In this document: positions 8,280 through 16,493 of the stretch, piece by piece
Layout: the number at the start of each line of letters is the position of its first letter
How positions within the stretch are numbered: the stretch's first letter is position 1
From: Methanothrix sp.
Lineage (GTDB): Archaea; Halobacteriota; Methanosarcinia; Methanotrichales; Methanotrichaceae
Length of the DNA: 39,886 nucleotides
NCBI RefSeq assembly: GCF_024518575.1
Contig: NZ_JANIHG010000013.1
Span: 1 to 39,886, forward strand
Reading direction: 5' to 3'
Notes under the pieces: model-generated
Database searches by the model: none
The model's input: the letters and a program-made list of their open reading frames with translations, nothing else
Told to the model about the DNA's origin: nothing
Position numbers and translations under genes: made by a program

Positions 8280-8570
8280 TTAGTCTTGAGTCGAATATAA
8301 AGTTTTCGGTATATCATGATGATGAATATTTCGGGAGATATGGACTTTGTCTGATTCAGATCGCTGTTCTGTTGATGAGATTGCTGATACGGCGGTAGGC
8401 TCATCTCCGAGAATCAGCAGACCCAGATCGATCCAGGTTTTCGGGTATCTGGCGTCTCTTTTCCATCCTTCTGTCAGCCGCTGATTCAATGGATGAGCCC
8501 AGAGGTAATGGGCAACCTCTGACTGGATATCCCATGGATCATGCAGGGCCGGCGATTGCCAGGCTGCGAC
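8280..8570 (-). pseudogene. Open frame without start codon, possible gene remnant
   Basis: On the minus strand a 96-codon frame runs from just after a TAG at 8571-8573 to a TAA at 8280-8282. It has no ATG; a TTG near 8489 begins NQRLTEGWKRDARYPKTWID. The composition (WDIQSEVAHYLWAHP, then YPKTWIDLGLLILGDEP) looks protein-like, but I do not recognise the family. It may be a fragment of a lost gene. Confidence 0.3.
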
Positions 8571-8576
8571 CTACAA

Positions 8577-8585
8577 GTTAAATAG
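8577..8585 (+). promoter_or_regulatory. TATA box for the gene at 8621
   Basis: GTTAAATAG is centred 40 nt before the ATG at 8621, giving a predicted leader of about 13 nt. Confidence 0.45.
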
Positions 8586-8620
8586 GCACGAAATCATAAC
8601 AAAGAATCGGATGTGGTCTC

Positions 8621-9193
8621 ATGGCTGTTAAAAAGACACCCGACGAGGTGCCGATCTATCAGCTCAAGATAACTCTGAGCAAGATCAGGCCGCCGATATG
8701 GCGCAGGGTGCTGGTCAGGGGAGACACCACGCTGCTGAAGCTGCATAAAATCGTCCAGGCTGTAATGCCGTGGGAGGATTATCATCTTCACCAGTTCATA
8801 GTCGGAGATGAGTGCTATTCGATCCCCCTGCCGGGAGACCCTCTGCATGGGGATGTTAAGAACGAAAGTCGCGTCAAACTCTCCCAGATTGCGCCCGCAG
8901 AGAAGGCCAGATTCATTTACGAGTACGATTTTGGAGATAGCTGGGTTCACGAGATATTGGTGGAGAAGATCCTGCCTCCAGATCCGGCGCTGAAGCATCC
9001 TGTTTGTGCGGCCGGGAAGCGCTCCAGCCCACCCGAAGACTGCGGTGGTGCCAATGGTTACTACATGTTTCTGAGCGCCATCAGCGATCCAGACCATCCG
9101 GAGCATGAGAGCATGCTGGAGTGGGTGGGGGACTTCGACCCGGAGAGGTTCGATATGGAGGAGGCAAACCGCCTGCTGAGCAGGATAAAGTAG
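8621..9193 (+). CDS. Plasmid pRiA4b ORF-3 family protein
   Basis: The 190-residue product belongs to the pRiA4b ORF-3 family, small cytosolic proteins of unknown biochemical role found in bacteria and archaea. Seen here: YQLKITLSKIRPPIWRRVLV near the N-terminus, LHKIVQAVMPWEDYHLHQF, the conserved FIYEYDFGDSWVHEI core, CAAGKRSSPPEDCGGANGY, and a C-terminal segment ending MEEANRLLSRIK. All are hallmark stretches. It has its own TATA box and no co-directional neighbour close enough to be an operon partner. Confidence 0.9.
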   Translation: MAVKKTPDEVPIYQLKITLSKIRPPIWRRVLVRGDTTLLKLHKIVQAVMPWEDYHLHQFIVGDECYSIPLPGDPLHGDVKNESRVKLSQIAPAEKARFIYEYDFGDSWVHEILVEKILPPDPALKHPVCAAGKRSSPPEDCGGANGYYMFLSAISDPDHPEHESMLEWVGDFDPERFDMEEANRLLSRIK

Positions 9194-9380
9194 CACTCCC
9201 AGCTAATGGCAGCCCGCGCTCCATGCGATTGGGGCATGGGCGGTATCAGGGGGCCGTGCATCTGCTGGATTCGGCTCTGCTCGTGCTGCATCAGTATCTG
9301 CAGATGCCTCTCACTTTTTCGGCAAGCAGGTAGTGGCGATGGCAGAAGGTTAATCGACAAGTGTACTCTAAAAATATGAA

Positions 9381-9390
9381 TCGAGCACAC
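9381..9390 (-). repeat. Recurring intergenic motif, copy 1
   Basis: TCGAGCACAC on the plus strand (GTGTGCTCGA on the minus strand) lies about 50 nt past the 3' end of aclA. The same 10-mer recurs at 26457-26466 and 33580-33589, each time downstream of a minus-strand gene end. Confidence 0.45.
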
Positions 9391-9410
9391 GACCAGGAAA
9401 TCCTCAAACC

Positions 9411-9417
9411 AAAAAAA
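9411..9417 (-). terminator. T-tract terminator after aclA
   Basis: Seven consecutive T on the minus strand, 15 nt past the aclA stop codon, fit the T-rich terminators of archaea. Confidence 0.55.
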
Positions 9418-9431
9418 GGAGACGGCCTGCC

Positions 9432-11276
9432 CTACAGCTCCGGCAGCATGAAGGCTATGTCCTCTGATGGGTGGCGGTACAGCCTTGCGCCCAGGCGCTT
9501 CTGGTCCAGGATGTGCCCTATTATACCGATCGTCCTGCCAAGCGCGAAGAGGCCGTTCAGGTATCCGTGCTTCAGGACATCATCGATATCCTGCTGAGTG
9601 AAGACTGGGCAGGATGCCATCAGGTCCAGGAAGAGTATGCCTATGCACCCATCGACGTTCAGGATCAGATTGCCCTTCTTCGCTGTCGTGATCGCCTCGA
9701 CCTGGAGTGCGTAGTTGAGTAGATCAGTCCTGGCGAAGTGCCGCTTTGCGTAATCGATCAGAAGCTGTACCCTCTTGTCAGGGTTCTTTACGCTCTTGAT
9801 CCTGTGCCCTATGCCCGGGATGTTCACGCCCTTCCGCTTCATCTCATTCACGAACTGCTCAGGGGTGAGACCGGAGTCGTAAGCCCTCTTGAACTCCCTC
9901 GCTGCATCATCGATCGCTCCTCCGAACCTCGGGCCTATCGTGAGAAGGCCGCTTGCCAGGGAGGATATGAGATCCTTGCCGGCGCAGGATGCGACGATCG
10001 CGTTGTGCGCTGCAGACACAGACGGCCCGTGATCCGCGACTATCTGGAGAACGATCTCTATGAACCGGGCAGCATAATCTGGGAGCACCTTCTTGAACCA
10101 GAGGAGTCCAATAACCCCGCCAATCCCCATGTTCTTCTCGAGCACCTCGCTCAGAGGTATTCCAGCGTAGAGAACCTCCTCGCCGCGATCGTCCGAGATC
10201 GTGCATATGAACGTTGTGGGCCTTCTTATCATGCCAGTTGAGAGAGCCTTGCTGTAATCCACGGGTATCCTCGGAACCTGCGGCTCGACGACCTCTCTGA
10301 CCTTTCCCTCGGCCAAGAGCTTCTCGTACACATTTCTTATCTCATCACCATATCCATCGAAGGACTCTGGCACATATGCTCCTGCCTCTTTCAGCGCGCG
10401 GTTCTTCTCCTGAGCGGTCTCCTTCGCTGTATCAGCCTTTGCGCCAGCATGCCCGAACTGGACGCTCGCCGGCAGGAACGGCGCGCATGTTCCTGTCACC
10501 CACGCGACAAGCGGCTTTGTTATCCTCCCATCATTCAGAGCGTCTACGATCCTGTACTCGTCCTCGCCTCCAAGCTCGCCCAGGCATGCGATCATCGCTA
10601 TATCCGGATTTGCCTCATATCTGAGTATGTGATCGAGCATGCTGGAGCCAGGGTACCTGTCTCCGCCGATCGCTATGCCCTCGTAAACGCCATTCGAGTT
10701 CCTGGAGATTATATTGAATGCCTCGTTGAGCATGCCTCCAGATTTTGAGACAAACCCAACACACCCAGGCCTGTAGAGCTTGCATGCGACGATGTTCTCT
10801 ATCGTTCCCGCGGTGTTCCCTATCCTGAAGGCGCCTGCTGTCAGCCCTCCAACAGTTGCAGGCCCGATTATCACCTTGCCTGCTCTCCTCGCGGTCGCCC
10901 CGATTATCCTGGCGTGCCTCTCCGGCACACCCTCTGCGATTATCGCCACAGTTCTTATCGTGCTCTCCCTCAAGGCATCCATCGTTGTATCGAACGCGGA
11001 TCTGTGAGATGCGAAGTTCACCATAACATCAGCGTCTGGATGCCTCTCAGCAGCCTCAGCAATGGTCCTGTACATCGGAAGGAGGATCTCCTTCGTACCC
11101 CAGAATGCCTTGTGTATCCCGGATCTGCTGGGGTTTATTATGGCAGCGATGCTGGGGGTCTCTCTCTGGCATACGTAATCAAAATCGAGCATCCTCTGGA
11201 TGGCGTTAACCTGGTAACCGTAAACGAAAGCCTTTGTGTTTCTGTCGAAGAGAATGTAATCTGGCCTAGAGCTCAT
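9432..11276 (-). CDS. aclA: ATP-citrate lyase large subunit
   Basis: With AclB this enzyme converts citrate, CoA and ATP to acetyl-CoA, oxaloacetate, ADP and phosphate. The 614 residues combine a succinyl-CoA-ligase alpha-like part (CoA binding, SKSGGMLNEAFNII, and the phospho-His loop QFGHAGAKAD with His276) and a C-terminal citrate-synthase-like part with the catalytic residues His416 (ADHGPSVSAAHN), His491 (GIGHRIKS) and Asp542 (LNVDGCIG). All key residues are present, and length matches bacterial AclA (about 610). The start ATG is 3 nt after the aclB stop. A structure of the homologous enzyme from Methanothrix concilii has been reported. In an acetate-using methanogen the physiological direction is open: it may make citrate for glutamate synthesis. 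Confidence 0.95.
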   Translation of the reverse strand: MSSRPDYILFDRNTKAFVYGYQVNAIQRMLDFDYVCQRETPSIAAIINPSRSGIHKAFWGTKEILLPMYRTIAEAAERHPDADVMVNFASHRSAFDTTMDALRESTIRTVAIIAEGVPERHARIIGATARRAGKVIIGPATVGGLTAGAFRIGNTAGTIENIVACKLYRPGCVGFVSKSGGMLNEAFNIISRNSNGVYEGIAIGGDRYPGSSMLDHILRYEANPDIAMIACLGELGGEDEYRIVDALNDGRITKPLVAWVTGTCAPFLPASVQFGHAGAKADTAKETAQEKNRALKEAGAYVPESFDGYGDEIRNVYEKLLAEGKVREVVEPQVPRIPVDYSKALSTGMIRRPTTFICTISDDRGEEVLYAGIPLSEVLEKNMGIGGVIGLLWFKKVLPDYAARFIEIVLQIVADHGPSVSAAHNAIVASCAGKDLISSLASGLLTIGPRFGGAIDDAAREFKRAYDSGLTPEQFVNEMKRKGVNIPGIGHRIKSVKNPDKRVQLLIDYAKRHFARTDLLNYALQVEAITTAKKGNLILNVDGCIGILFLDLMASCPVFTQQDIDDVLKHGYLNGLFALGRTIGIIGHILDQKRLGARLYRHPSEDIAFMLPEL

Positions 11277-11279
11277 AGC

Positions 11280-12536
11280 TCACTCCCCCTTGAGTGCCAG
11301 CGGCACTATCCTGGTCATGTGCGTCTCAGGACCGTAGACCTCTATGGGTATGCCAAGCTCGCTGCCGAGCTCGCGCATCATCCTCAGGCCCTCCTCGTAG
11401 TTCGGCCCACCTCTGCGCACATATATCTTGACATTGTTCTCCCTGAGCCTGTCTCGGTACTCCCTCAGGGCCATGACAACGCCCTTGAATGTGCTAGCGA
11501 CATCGGTGAAGTTCGCTATCGCGCCGCCGATGAGCAGCACCTTACCTCTTGGATCCTTCTCCCTGGTCATGAGGTCGAGTATCGTTTTTGTGTAATGGTA
11601 TGTGTCCTCTGTGCTCGGATCGCCGCTGTACTCGCCGTAGTTCGCCAGCTCTCCGGCAAAGCCGAGATCGCATATCGTATCGGTGTATATCACACTGGCT
11701 CCACCGCCTGCGACCATCGTCCACACCCTTCCCTTCGGATTCAGTATCGTGAGCTTCAGCGATGCGCCTGTCTTCGCATCTATCTCCTTTATGAACAGCT
11801 CTTCAGGCGTCAGACTCCTGCCAAAAGGCTCCGGGAATACGAGATCACCCCATCTCTTCCTGCACCAGAACTCCTCAGCATCATCCAGCTTCGCGACCAT
11901 GTCGAGCGGGATTATCTTTCCATTAACCAACGTGAAGGGATTTATCTCCAGGTAGGTGAACCCGAGATCGACGTAGAACCTGAAGAGGGCCTCGATGAAT
12001 CTCGCCATCCTTTCCGCATCTGGAGAGGCCGGGAGTTTCGATCTTATATCAGCGGCATCGATGCCATCCAGAATGCCGACATGCATCTGAATGACCTTAT
12101 CCCAGTTCTCCTCCACGCAGACGCCTCCCTGTGTAGAGAAGTAGATCGTGTCTCCGTCGCGATCCGAGCTTATTGCCACATAGAGCTCATTCTCATGAGG
12201 CACATAAGGCTCAACCAGAAAGTGGTCCAGGACGCCCCTGACGCCGCCTATTGTCACCTCTCTCTTCATGTTTTTGCTCAGGTACTCCCTGACATCATCC
12301 CAGGAGGCGTTAAGCAGGACAAGCCCGTGGACGCCTCTCTTTCCGAAGAGCTGATCAGGCTTCACCACAAGCCTCTTCTCGAGAATCCAGGGATTCTCGG
12401 AGACCGTGCGGTCCAGATCGGTCTCCGGCCCGATCAGGGCGACCTCTCCCCTGTAGTCGAAATCTTCGAGGTATTCCGGGAGGAACCTGGCCAGCAGCCT
12501 CTTAGCATCAAACTCCCTAATGCCTCTCTGCGCCAT
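11280..12536 (-). CDS. aclB: ATP-citrate lyase small subunit
   Basis: ATP-grasp/succinyl-CoA-ligase beta-like subunit of ATP-citrate lyase, 418 residues from the chosen start (bacterial AclB is about 400). Seen: KRLVVKPDQLFGKRGVHGLV (nucleotide-binding lysine and glycine loop), FLVEPYVPHENELYVAI, FTYLEINPFTLV (metal-binding Glu/Asn), and RVWTMVAGGGASVIYTDTI and LLIGGAIANFTDVASTF in the CoA-ligase part. The frame is open to 12803, but ATG 12536 (MAQRGIREFDAKR) is preceded by AAGGTGG and begins the conserved sequence. It is the first gene of the acl operon, divergent from the methyltransferase-like gene across a 99-bp region with an inverted repeat. Confidence 0.93.
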   Translation of the reverse strand: MAQRGIREFDAKRLLARFLPEYLEDFDYRGEVALIGPETDLDRTVSENPWILEKRLVVKPDQLFGKRGVHGLVLLNASWDDVREYLSKNMKREVTIGGVRGVLDHFLVEPYVPHENELYVAISSDRDGDTIYFSTQGGVCVEENWDKVIQMHVGILDGIDAADIRSKLPASPDAERMARFIEALFRFYVDLGFTYLEINPFTLVNGKIIPLDMVAKLDDAEEFWCRKRWGDLVFPEPFGRSLTPEELFIKEIDAKTGASLKLTILNPKGRVWTMVAGGGASVIYTDTICDLGFAGELANYGEYSGDPSTEDTYHYTKTILDLMTREKDPRGKVLLIGGAIANFTDVASTFKGVVMALREYRDRLRENNVKIYVRRGGPNYEEGLRMMRELGSELGIPIEVYGPETHMTRIVPLALKGE

Positions 12537-12582
12537 CTTACAACCACCTTCTGCGGGCCTAAGCGCTTCGTATTTACAAATC

Positions 12583-12601
12583 TTCTGGTCTGGCACCAGA
12601 A
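12583..12601. promoter_or_regulatory. Inverted repeat in the acl divergent promoter region
   Basis: TTCTGGT-CTGGC-ACCAGAA is a perfect 7-bp inverted repeat with a 5-bp spacer. It lies midway between the divergent starts of aclB (12536) and the gene at 12636, beside A/T-rich TATA-like stretches for both. It is a candidate repressor or activator site. Confidence 0.45.
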
Positions 12602-12635
12602 AAATGATACATATCTGCATCGATAATCTCTCACT

Positions 12636-13625
12636 ATGGACTGCCCATCCTGTGGAGGACGATGCGTAAGGCCGGCGGCACATGTTCTGAATTCCATCGA
12701 TTACGTTTACATGGCGTGTCGAAGCTGCAAAAATGAGCCACATATAGACAAGAACGCTCCACGGAGATCGCTGCAGACGGCAGGGCTGGAGAGGTGCGAG
12801 CATTGCGGAAAAGCTCCGCTGGATCTGGTCATGCTCGAGGCGATGGATCTTCTGGTGGAGGAGGGCCTTCGCGACGATCGCGAACCGCTCCGGAGCGTCG
12901 GCTCGCCGATGATAGAGATAGGTTATCCACTGCCTTATCCGCCGCGCCTCGGCAATTCTCAGCTCATACTGCTGATGGAGAGGGTGAACAGAAATGCTGC
13001 ATCAAGACTCATTGAGATCCCAGAGATCAAGGGCGTGATCAGACGCAGCAGACACATACCAGGCGTTGTTGATAAGAATGGGCACACATGGGAGCTGCTC
13101 GCCGGCTGTGACATGCGCTGTGACATCATCCAGAGCATCTACGGTGATCTGGTGATATACAAAAACCAGTCGAAGATACACATAGAGTTTCCGAGGGAGA
13201 GCTACCCGAAGATACGGATTCTGGAGGGCCTCAGGATTGCAGGGAGGAGCGTGATAGACGGTCTCTGCGGGCCAGGGACCCTGGGTCTGGTATGTGTCCT
13301 CGCTGGCGCGAAAAAGGTCGTGATGAACGACATATGGCTGCCTGCGATCGAGAACGTGCTCATAAACCTTGATGCCAACAGGGATCTTCTGGGCATAGAT
13401 AGCATAGAGCTCTTCGATCGTGGAGAAAAGCTGGTTGGAAGCTCTCCCAGGCTGGTCGGACGCGCGAAGGGCGCATGCGAGATAGATGTATTCCATGGAG
13501 ATATACGAGAGCTCTTCTCAGCTGTGAGCCCCTCAGATATATGCATCCTGGATCACTTTCCGGGCGCACCGCTAGACGAGATCAAAAGAGCAGGCAGCTC
13601 TTGCGATGAGATCGTGGTCATATGA
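12636..13625 (+). CDS. SAM-dependent methyltransferase-like protein with N-terminal Cys motifs
   Basis: The 329-residue product begins with CxxC pairs likely to bind zinc (CPSCGG, CRSC, CEHCGK) in the first 60 residues. A central region resembles archaeal RNA-modifying enzymes (YGDLVIYKNQSKIHIEFP), and residues 205-245 form a Rossmann methyltransferase motif I region (VIDGLCGPGTLGLVCVLAGA, then VVMNDIWLPAIENVL with an acidic residue for the SAM ribose). A post-core LDHFPG motif follows near residue 300. The substrate is not evident; RNA is a guess from similarity to Trm5-like proteins. It ends directly against the 3' end of tRNA-Pro on the other strand. Confidence 0.8.
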   Translation: MDCPSCGGRCVRPAAHVLNSIDYVYMACRSCKNEPHIDKNAPRRSLQTAGLERCEHCGKAPLDLVMLEAMDLLVEEGLRDDREPLRSVGSPMIEIGYPLPYPPRLGNSQLILLMERVNRNAASRLIEIPEIKGVIRRSRHIPGVVDKNGHTWELLAGCDMRCDIIQSIYGDLVIYKNQSKIHIEFPRESYPKIRILEGLRIAGRSVIDGLCGPGTLGLVCVLAGAKKVVMNDIWLPAIENVLINLDANRDLLGIDSIELFDRGEKLVGSSPRLVGRAKGACEIDVFHGDIRELFSAVSPSDICILDHFPGAPLDEIKRAGSSCDEIVVI

Positions 13626-13700
13626 TGGGACAGCGCGGATTCGAACCGCGGTCCAAGCGTCCCAAACGCTCGAGGATGGACCAGGCTACCCTACTGTCCC
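13626..13700 (-). tRNA. tRNA-Pro(TGG)
   Basis: A full cloverleaf on the minus strand: acceptor GGGACAG/CTGTCCC, D-arm starting GGGTAGCC, anticodon stem GAGCG/CGCTT with loop TTTGGGA (anticodon TGG), T-arm CGCGG-TTCGAAT-CCGCG and discriminator A. CCA is not encoded. There is no intron. A TATA box lies at 13733-13742. Confidence 0.95.
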
Positions 13701-13732
13701 GCAAAGGGCAACGCAGTATGAATCAAATCATG

Positions 13733-13742
13733 GATATATAGC
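13733..13742 (-). promoter_or_regulatory. TATA box for tRNA-Pro
   Basis: On the minus strand GCTATATATCC is centred about 37 nt before the tRNA 5' end, fitting a short leader before the mature tRNA. Confidence 0.6.
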
Positions 13743-14050
13743 TAATCCTAAAGCGACTGCAGAGCGAGGATGCATTGGCTCCTGGAAGAATGCTCATGAA
13801 ATGCAGGTGACTTCCTTCCAGCAAGAGGGGGCTTCCTTCGTTTCACAGATCCGGTCATCCAGCATCTCCACAGGCACTGCCCCACAGTCCAAGTGTGAGT
13901 ATGTTCAGCGCAGCGTTATGATCTCGATCCATTGCGATTCATCTCAGCGGGCATCTCTTCTATTTTCTCATCTATTTATGCAGGCTTTTAAGACAACACC
14001 CGCTCATGGCGACCACAACAGTGATCTGCACATAACACGAAGCAATACCC
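13743..14050. other. Intergenic region before the thioredoxin/NHL gene
   Basis: About 300 bp with no convincing gene. TATA-like stretches at about 13970-13993 (CTATTTATGC, CTTTTAAG) could serve the gene at 14051. Nothing else is recognisable. Confidence 0.4.
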
Positions 14051-15487
14051 ATGATCGCTCCTGAGTTTCCCAAGGATCTGATATGGCTCAACACCGACCG
14101 CAGGTACACACTGAGAGAGCTCCGCGGCAGATTCGTTCTGCTTGACTTCTGGACATACTGCTGCATAAACTGCATGCATGTCATTCCAGAGCTGAAAATG
14201 CTTGAGGAGAGGTACCCTGAGCTGGTGGTGATAGGAGTTCACAGCGCCAAGTTCGAGAACGAAATGAGATTGGAGAACATCGAGAGGGCGATAATGCGTT
14301 ATGGCATAGAGCACCCGGTTGTAGTCGACAACGATCAAATCCTCTGGCGCACATACGGCATAAGGGCCTGGCCGTCGTTTGTGCTGATAGCGCCGGACGG
14401 GGAGATCCTCGGGAGGACCTCTGGAGAGGGGATATTCTCGATCCTCGTGCCCATACTGGACCAGCTCATTCCGGAGTACGAGAAGCGCGGAAGCCTCAAT
14501 CGCGATGTGACGGTGCCAAGGAAAGCGCAGAAGAAGGTTTCCGGAACGCTCTCCTTCCCCGGAAAGGTCGTCTCGGATGGAGATAACATCTTCATCTCGG
14601 ACTCGAACAATAACAGGATACTGATTGTATCTCCTGATGGGAGTTATGTGGATGTCATAGGCTCTGGAGAGGAGGGATACAGAGATGGCGAATTTGGCGT
14701 GGCCCAGCTCTTCAGGCCCCAGGGGATCGCAGTTGTCGGGGATGTTGCTTACATAGCGGACACCGAAAACCACATGATCAGAGCGGCGGATCTGAGAAGA
14801 AGAACTCTTGTGAGGGTGGCAGGCACGGGAAGGTCAGGATATCCCAGCTTTGGGGGCAGAGGTGATGAGGCGTCCCTGAGCTCGCCTTGGGATATCGTTT
14901 TCTCCGGGGAGCATCTCTACATCGCGATGGCCGGATTCCATCAGATATGGAGGATGGATCTCGATGGAATGGTAGAGCCATTTGCAGGATCTGGAGCCGA
15001 GGGGATCGTAGATGGGCCTCTGGAGATGGCACGCCTGGCGCAGCCGTCCGGACTGACAACCGACGGGAAGAGGATATACTTCGTCGACAGCGAGTCTTCG
15101 TCCCTCAGGGTGATCGATGGAGAGGTGAGAACGCTCATAGGCAGAGACCTCTTTTACTTCGGGGACATCGATGGCGATTTCGGGAGAGCCAGGCTCCAGC
15201 ATCCTATGGGTCTGTTTTACCGGAATGGGTCCATTTATGTTGCGGATACATACAACCACAAGATCAAGAAAGCAGATCTCTCGAGCAGAACCATTCACAC
15301 CCTCGCCGGAACGGGTAGGCCAGGGTTCGCAGATGGTCCTGGTGGTTTGGCCGCGTTTTACGAGCCGTCCGGACTCACATTTCTGGGGGATTCGATCTTC
15401 ATAGCAGATACCAACAACCACGCTGTGAGGATATACGATTCGAGATCTGGAGAGGTCTCCACGATGAGAATCGACGTGAAGAAATAG
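14051..15487 (+). CDS. Thioredoxin-fold and NHL-repeat protein (NHLRC2-like)
   Basis: The 478-residue protein has an N-terminal TlpA/thioredoxin-like domain (residues 1-150) with the redox motif YCCINCMHVIPE in place of the common CxxC context. A six-bladed NHL beta-propeller follows (about 170-475), whose repeats show DGDNIFISDSNNNRI, GDVAYIADTENHMI, NGSIYVADTYNHKI and GDSIFIADTNNHAV. This architecture equals NHLRC2-type proteins. No signal peptide is visible, so it is probably cytosolic. The radical SAM gene begins 22 nt downstream on the same strand and may be co-transcribed. Confidence 0.9.
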   Translation: MIAPEFPKDLIWLNTDRRYTLRELRGRFVLLDFWTYCCINCMHVIPELKMLEERYPELVVIGVHSAKFENEMRLENIERAIMRYGIEHPVVVDNDQILWRTYGIRAWPSFVLIAPDGEILGRTSGEGIFSILVPILDQLIPEYEKRGSLNRDVTVPRKAQKKVSGTLSFPGKVVSDGDNIFISDSNNNRILIVSPDGSYVDVIGSGEEGYRDGEFGVAQLFRPQGIAVVGDVAYIADTENHMIRAADLRRRTLVRVAGTGRSGYPSFGGRGDEASLSSPWDIVFSGEHLYIAMAGFHQIWRMDLDGMVEPFAGSGAEGIVDGPLEMARLAQPSGLTTDGKRIYFVDSESSSLRVIDGEVRTLIGRDLFYFGDIDGDFGRARLQHPMGLFYRNGSIYVADTYNHKIKKADLSSRTIHTLAGTGRPGFADGPGGLAAFYEPSGLTFLGDSIFIADTNNHAVRIYDSRSGEVSTMRIDVKK

Positions 15488-15509
15488 TAGTGCGGAGCCG
15501 CTTGATGAG

Positions 15510-16376
15510 ATGATGATCCTCAGGCCATTCGATCCCTGGCGCAGCAGCCTCTGCACATGCCCGGCGAAGCTCAGCCTCAACCCCTACACAGGATGTGCGC
15601 ATGGCTGTCTGTACTGCTACGCATCCTCTTACATAAGAGGCTTCAGCGATTGCAGGCCAAAGGGCGGCATCACTCGTCTAAGCTCTCAGCTCGCGAGGCT
15701 GCGGGGGGACGAGCTCATATCGATCTCCAACAGCTCCGATCCATACCCACCGGTGGAGAGGGAACTCGGAATCACTAGATCGTGCATATCCCTGATAAAG
15801 AGAAGGGGTTTGAGGCTTCAGATCGTCACAAAATCCGATATCGTGCTCAGGGATGTGGATCTCCTTTCAGATATGAGGGCCGCAGTCTCGATGACGATCA
15901 CGTCACTGCGTCTGGATTCCAGGCTTGAGCCCGGGGCACCATCAAGCATTCAGAGGCTCAGAGCCATAAGAGGGCTCGCGGATAGCGGCGTTCCGGTGGC
16001 CGCGAGGATAGATCCGATAATACCTGGGATAAACGACTGCGAGATCGATGAGCTTGTGGAGAGCGTCGCAGATGCAGGCTCATCTTATGTCATATCATCC
16101 ACCTACAAGGCCAGACATGACAGCTGGCGCCGCATGTCTCTTGAGTTCCCTGAGGTAATGCAGAGCCTGAGGCCGATGTACTTCGAGCATGGAGAGCGTA
16201 TTGGCGGCTACCGCTACCTGCCATCTGAGATAAGACATGCAATAATCTCACGCGTGAGGGAGGCATGCCACGAACACGGAATCGGCTTTGGCTCCTGCAG
16301 GGAGGGTTTCGGAAGCGACGCTTCATGCGATGGATCTCATCTTACAGATGCCCAGACGCATCGTATTTTGCGATGA
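15510..16376 (+). CDS. Radical SAM protein, spore-photoproduct-lyase-like family
   Basis: The 288-residue protein carries the radical SAM cluster motif in YTGCAHGCLYCYASSY (CxxxCxxC, about residues 30-40) after KLSLNPYTGC, typical of the SPL-like group widespread in archaea and actinobacteria. The following pieces EIVTKSD-like (LQIVTKSDIVLRDVDLL) and VPVAARIDPIIPGIND also fit. True spore photoproduct lyase activity is not implied; the substrate is unknown. It follows the thioredoxin/NHL gene by 22 nt. Two ATGs in tandem (15510, 15513) make the exact start uncertain by one codon. Confidence 0.88.
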   Translation: MMILRPFDPWRSSLCTCPAKLSLNPYTGCAHGCLYCYASSYIRGFSDCRPKGGITRLSSQLARLRGDELISISNSSDPYPPVERELGITRSCISLIKRRGLRLQIVTKSDIVLRDVDLLSDMRAAVSMTITSLRLDSRLEPGAPSSIQRLRAIRGLADSGVPVAARIDPIIPGINDCEIDELVESVADAGSSYVISSTYKARHDSWRRMSLEFPEVMQSLRPMYFEHGERIGGYRYLPSEIRHAIISRVREACHEHGIGFGSCREGFGSDASCDGSHLTDAQTHRILR

Positions 16377-16380
16377 AAGT

Positions 16381-16390
16381 CTATATATAC
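16381..16390 (+). promoter_or_regulatory. TATA box for the surface-protein gene
   Basis: CTATATATAC directly after the end of the radical SAM gene gives a predicted start site near 16412 and an 80-nt leader. A strong GGAGGAGG ribosome-binding site lies at 16481-16488. Confidence 0.6.
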
Positions 16391-16493
16391 GAAGAATAAC
16401 GACTGTAGAGCCGAGTTCTTCTCGAAAGGGAGAATGTTTGGTAGTGGTCACGCAAAAGCGGATAATCGATAGACAAGATAGGAGGAGGATAAA

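Larger units (their letters stand above)
8102..8620. other. Intergenic stretch with decayed sequence
   Basis: About 520 bp without a convincing intact gene. It contains an 11-bp inverted repeat pair (8207-8217 and 8260-8270), a minus-strand open frame without an ATG (8280-8570) and, at its right end, the promoter of the gene at 8621. The mix of orphan frame and inverted repeat suggests gene decay, possibly after passage of a mobile element. Confidence 0.5.

Noticed and set aside
10914-12626. A 570-codon plus-strand frame opposite the acl genes
   Set aside because: It lies entirely antisense to aclA/aclB, which have all catalytic motifs; its translation has no recognisable domain. It is a shadow caused by the G+C-rich codon use.
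13606-14773. Frames of 150-260 codons across the tRNA-Pro gene and antisense to the thioredoxin/NHL gene
   Set aside because: One runs through the tRNA and the other is antisense to a well-supported gene; neither has a ribosome-binding site or recognisable motif.
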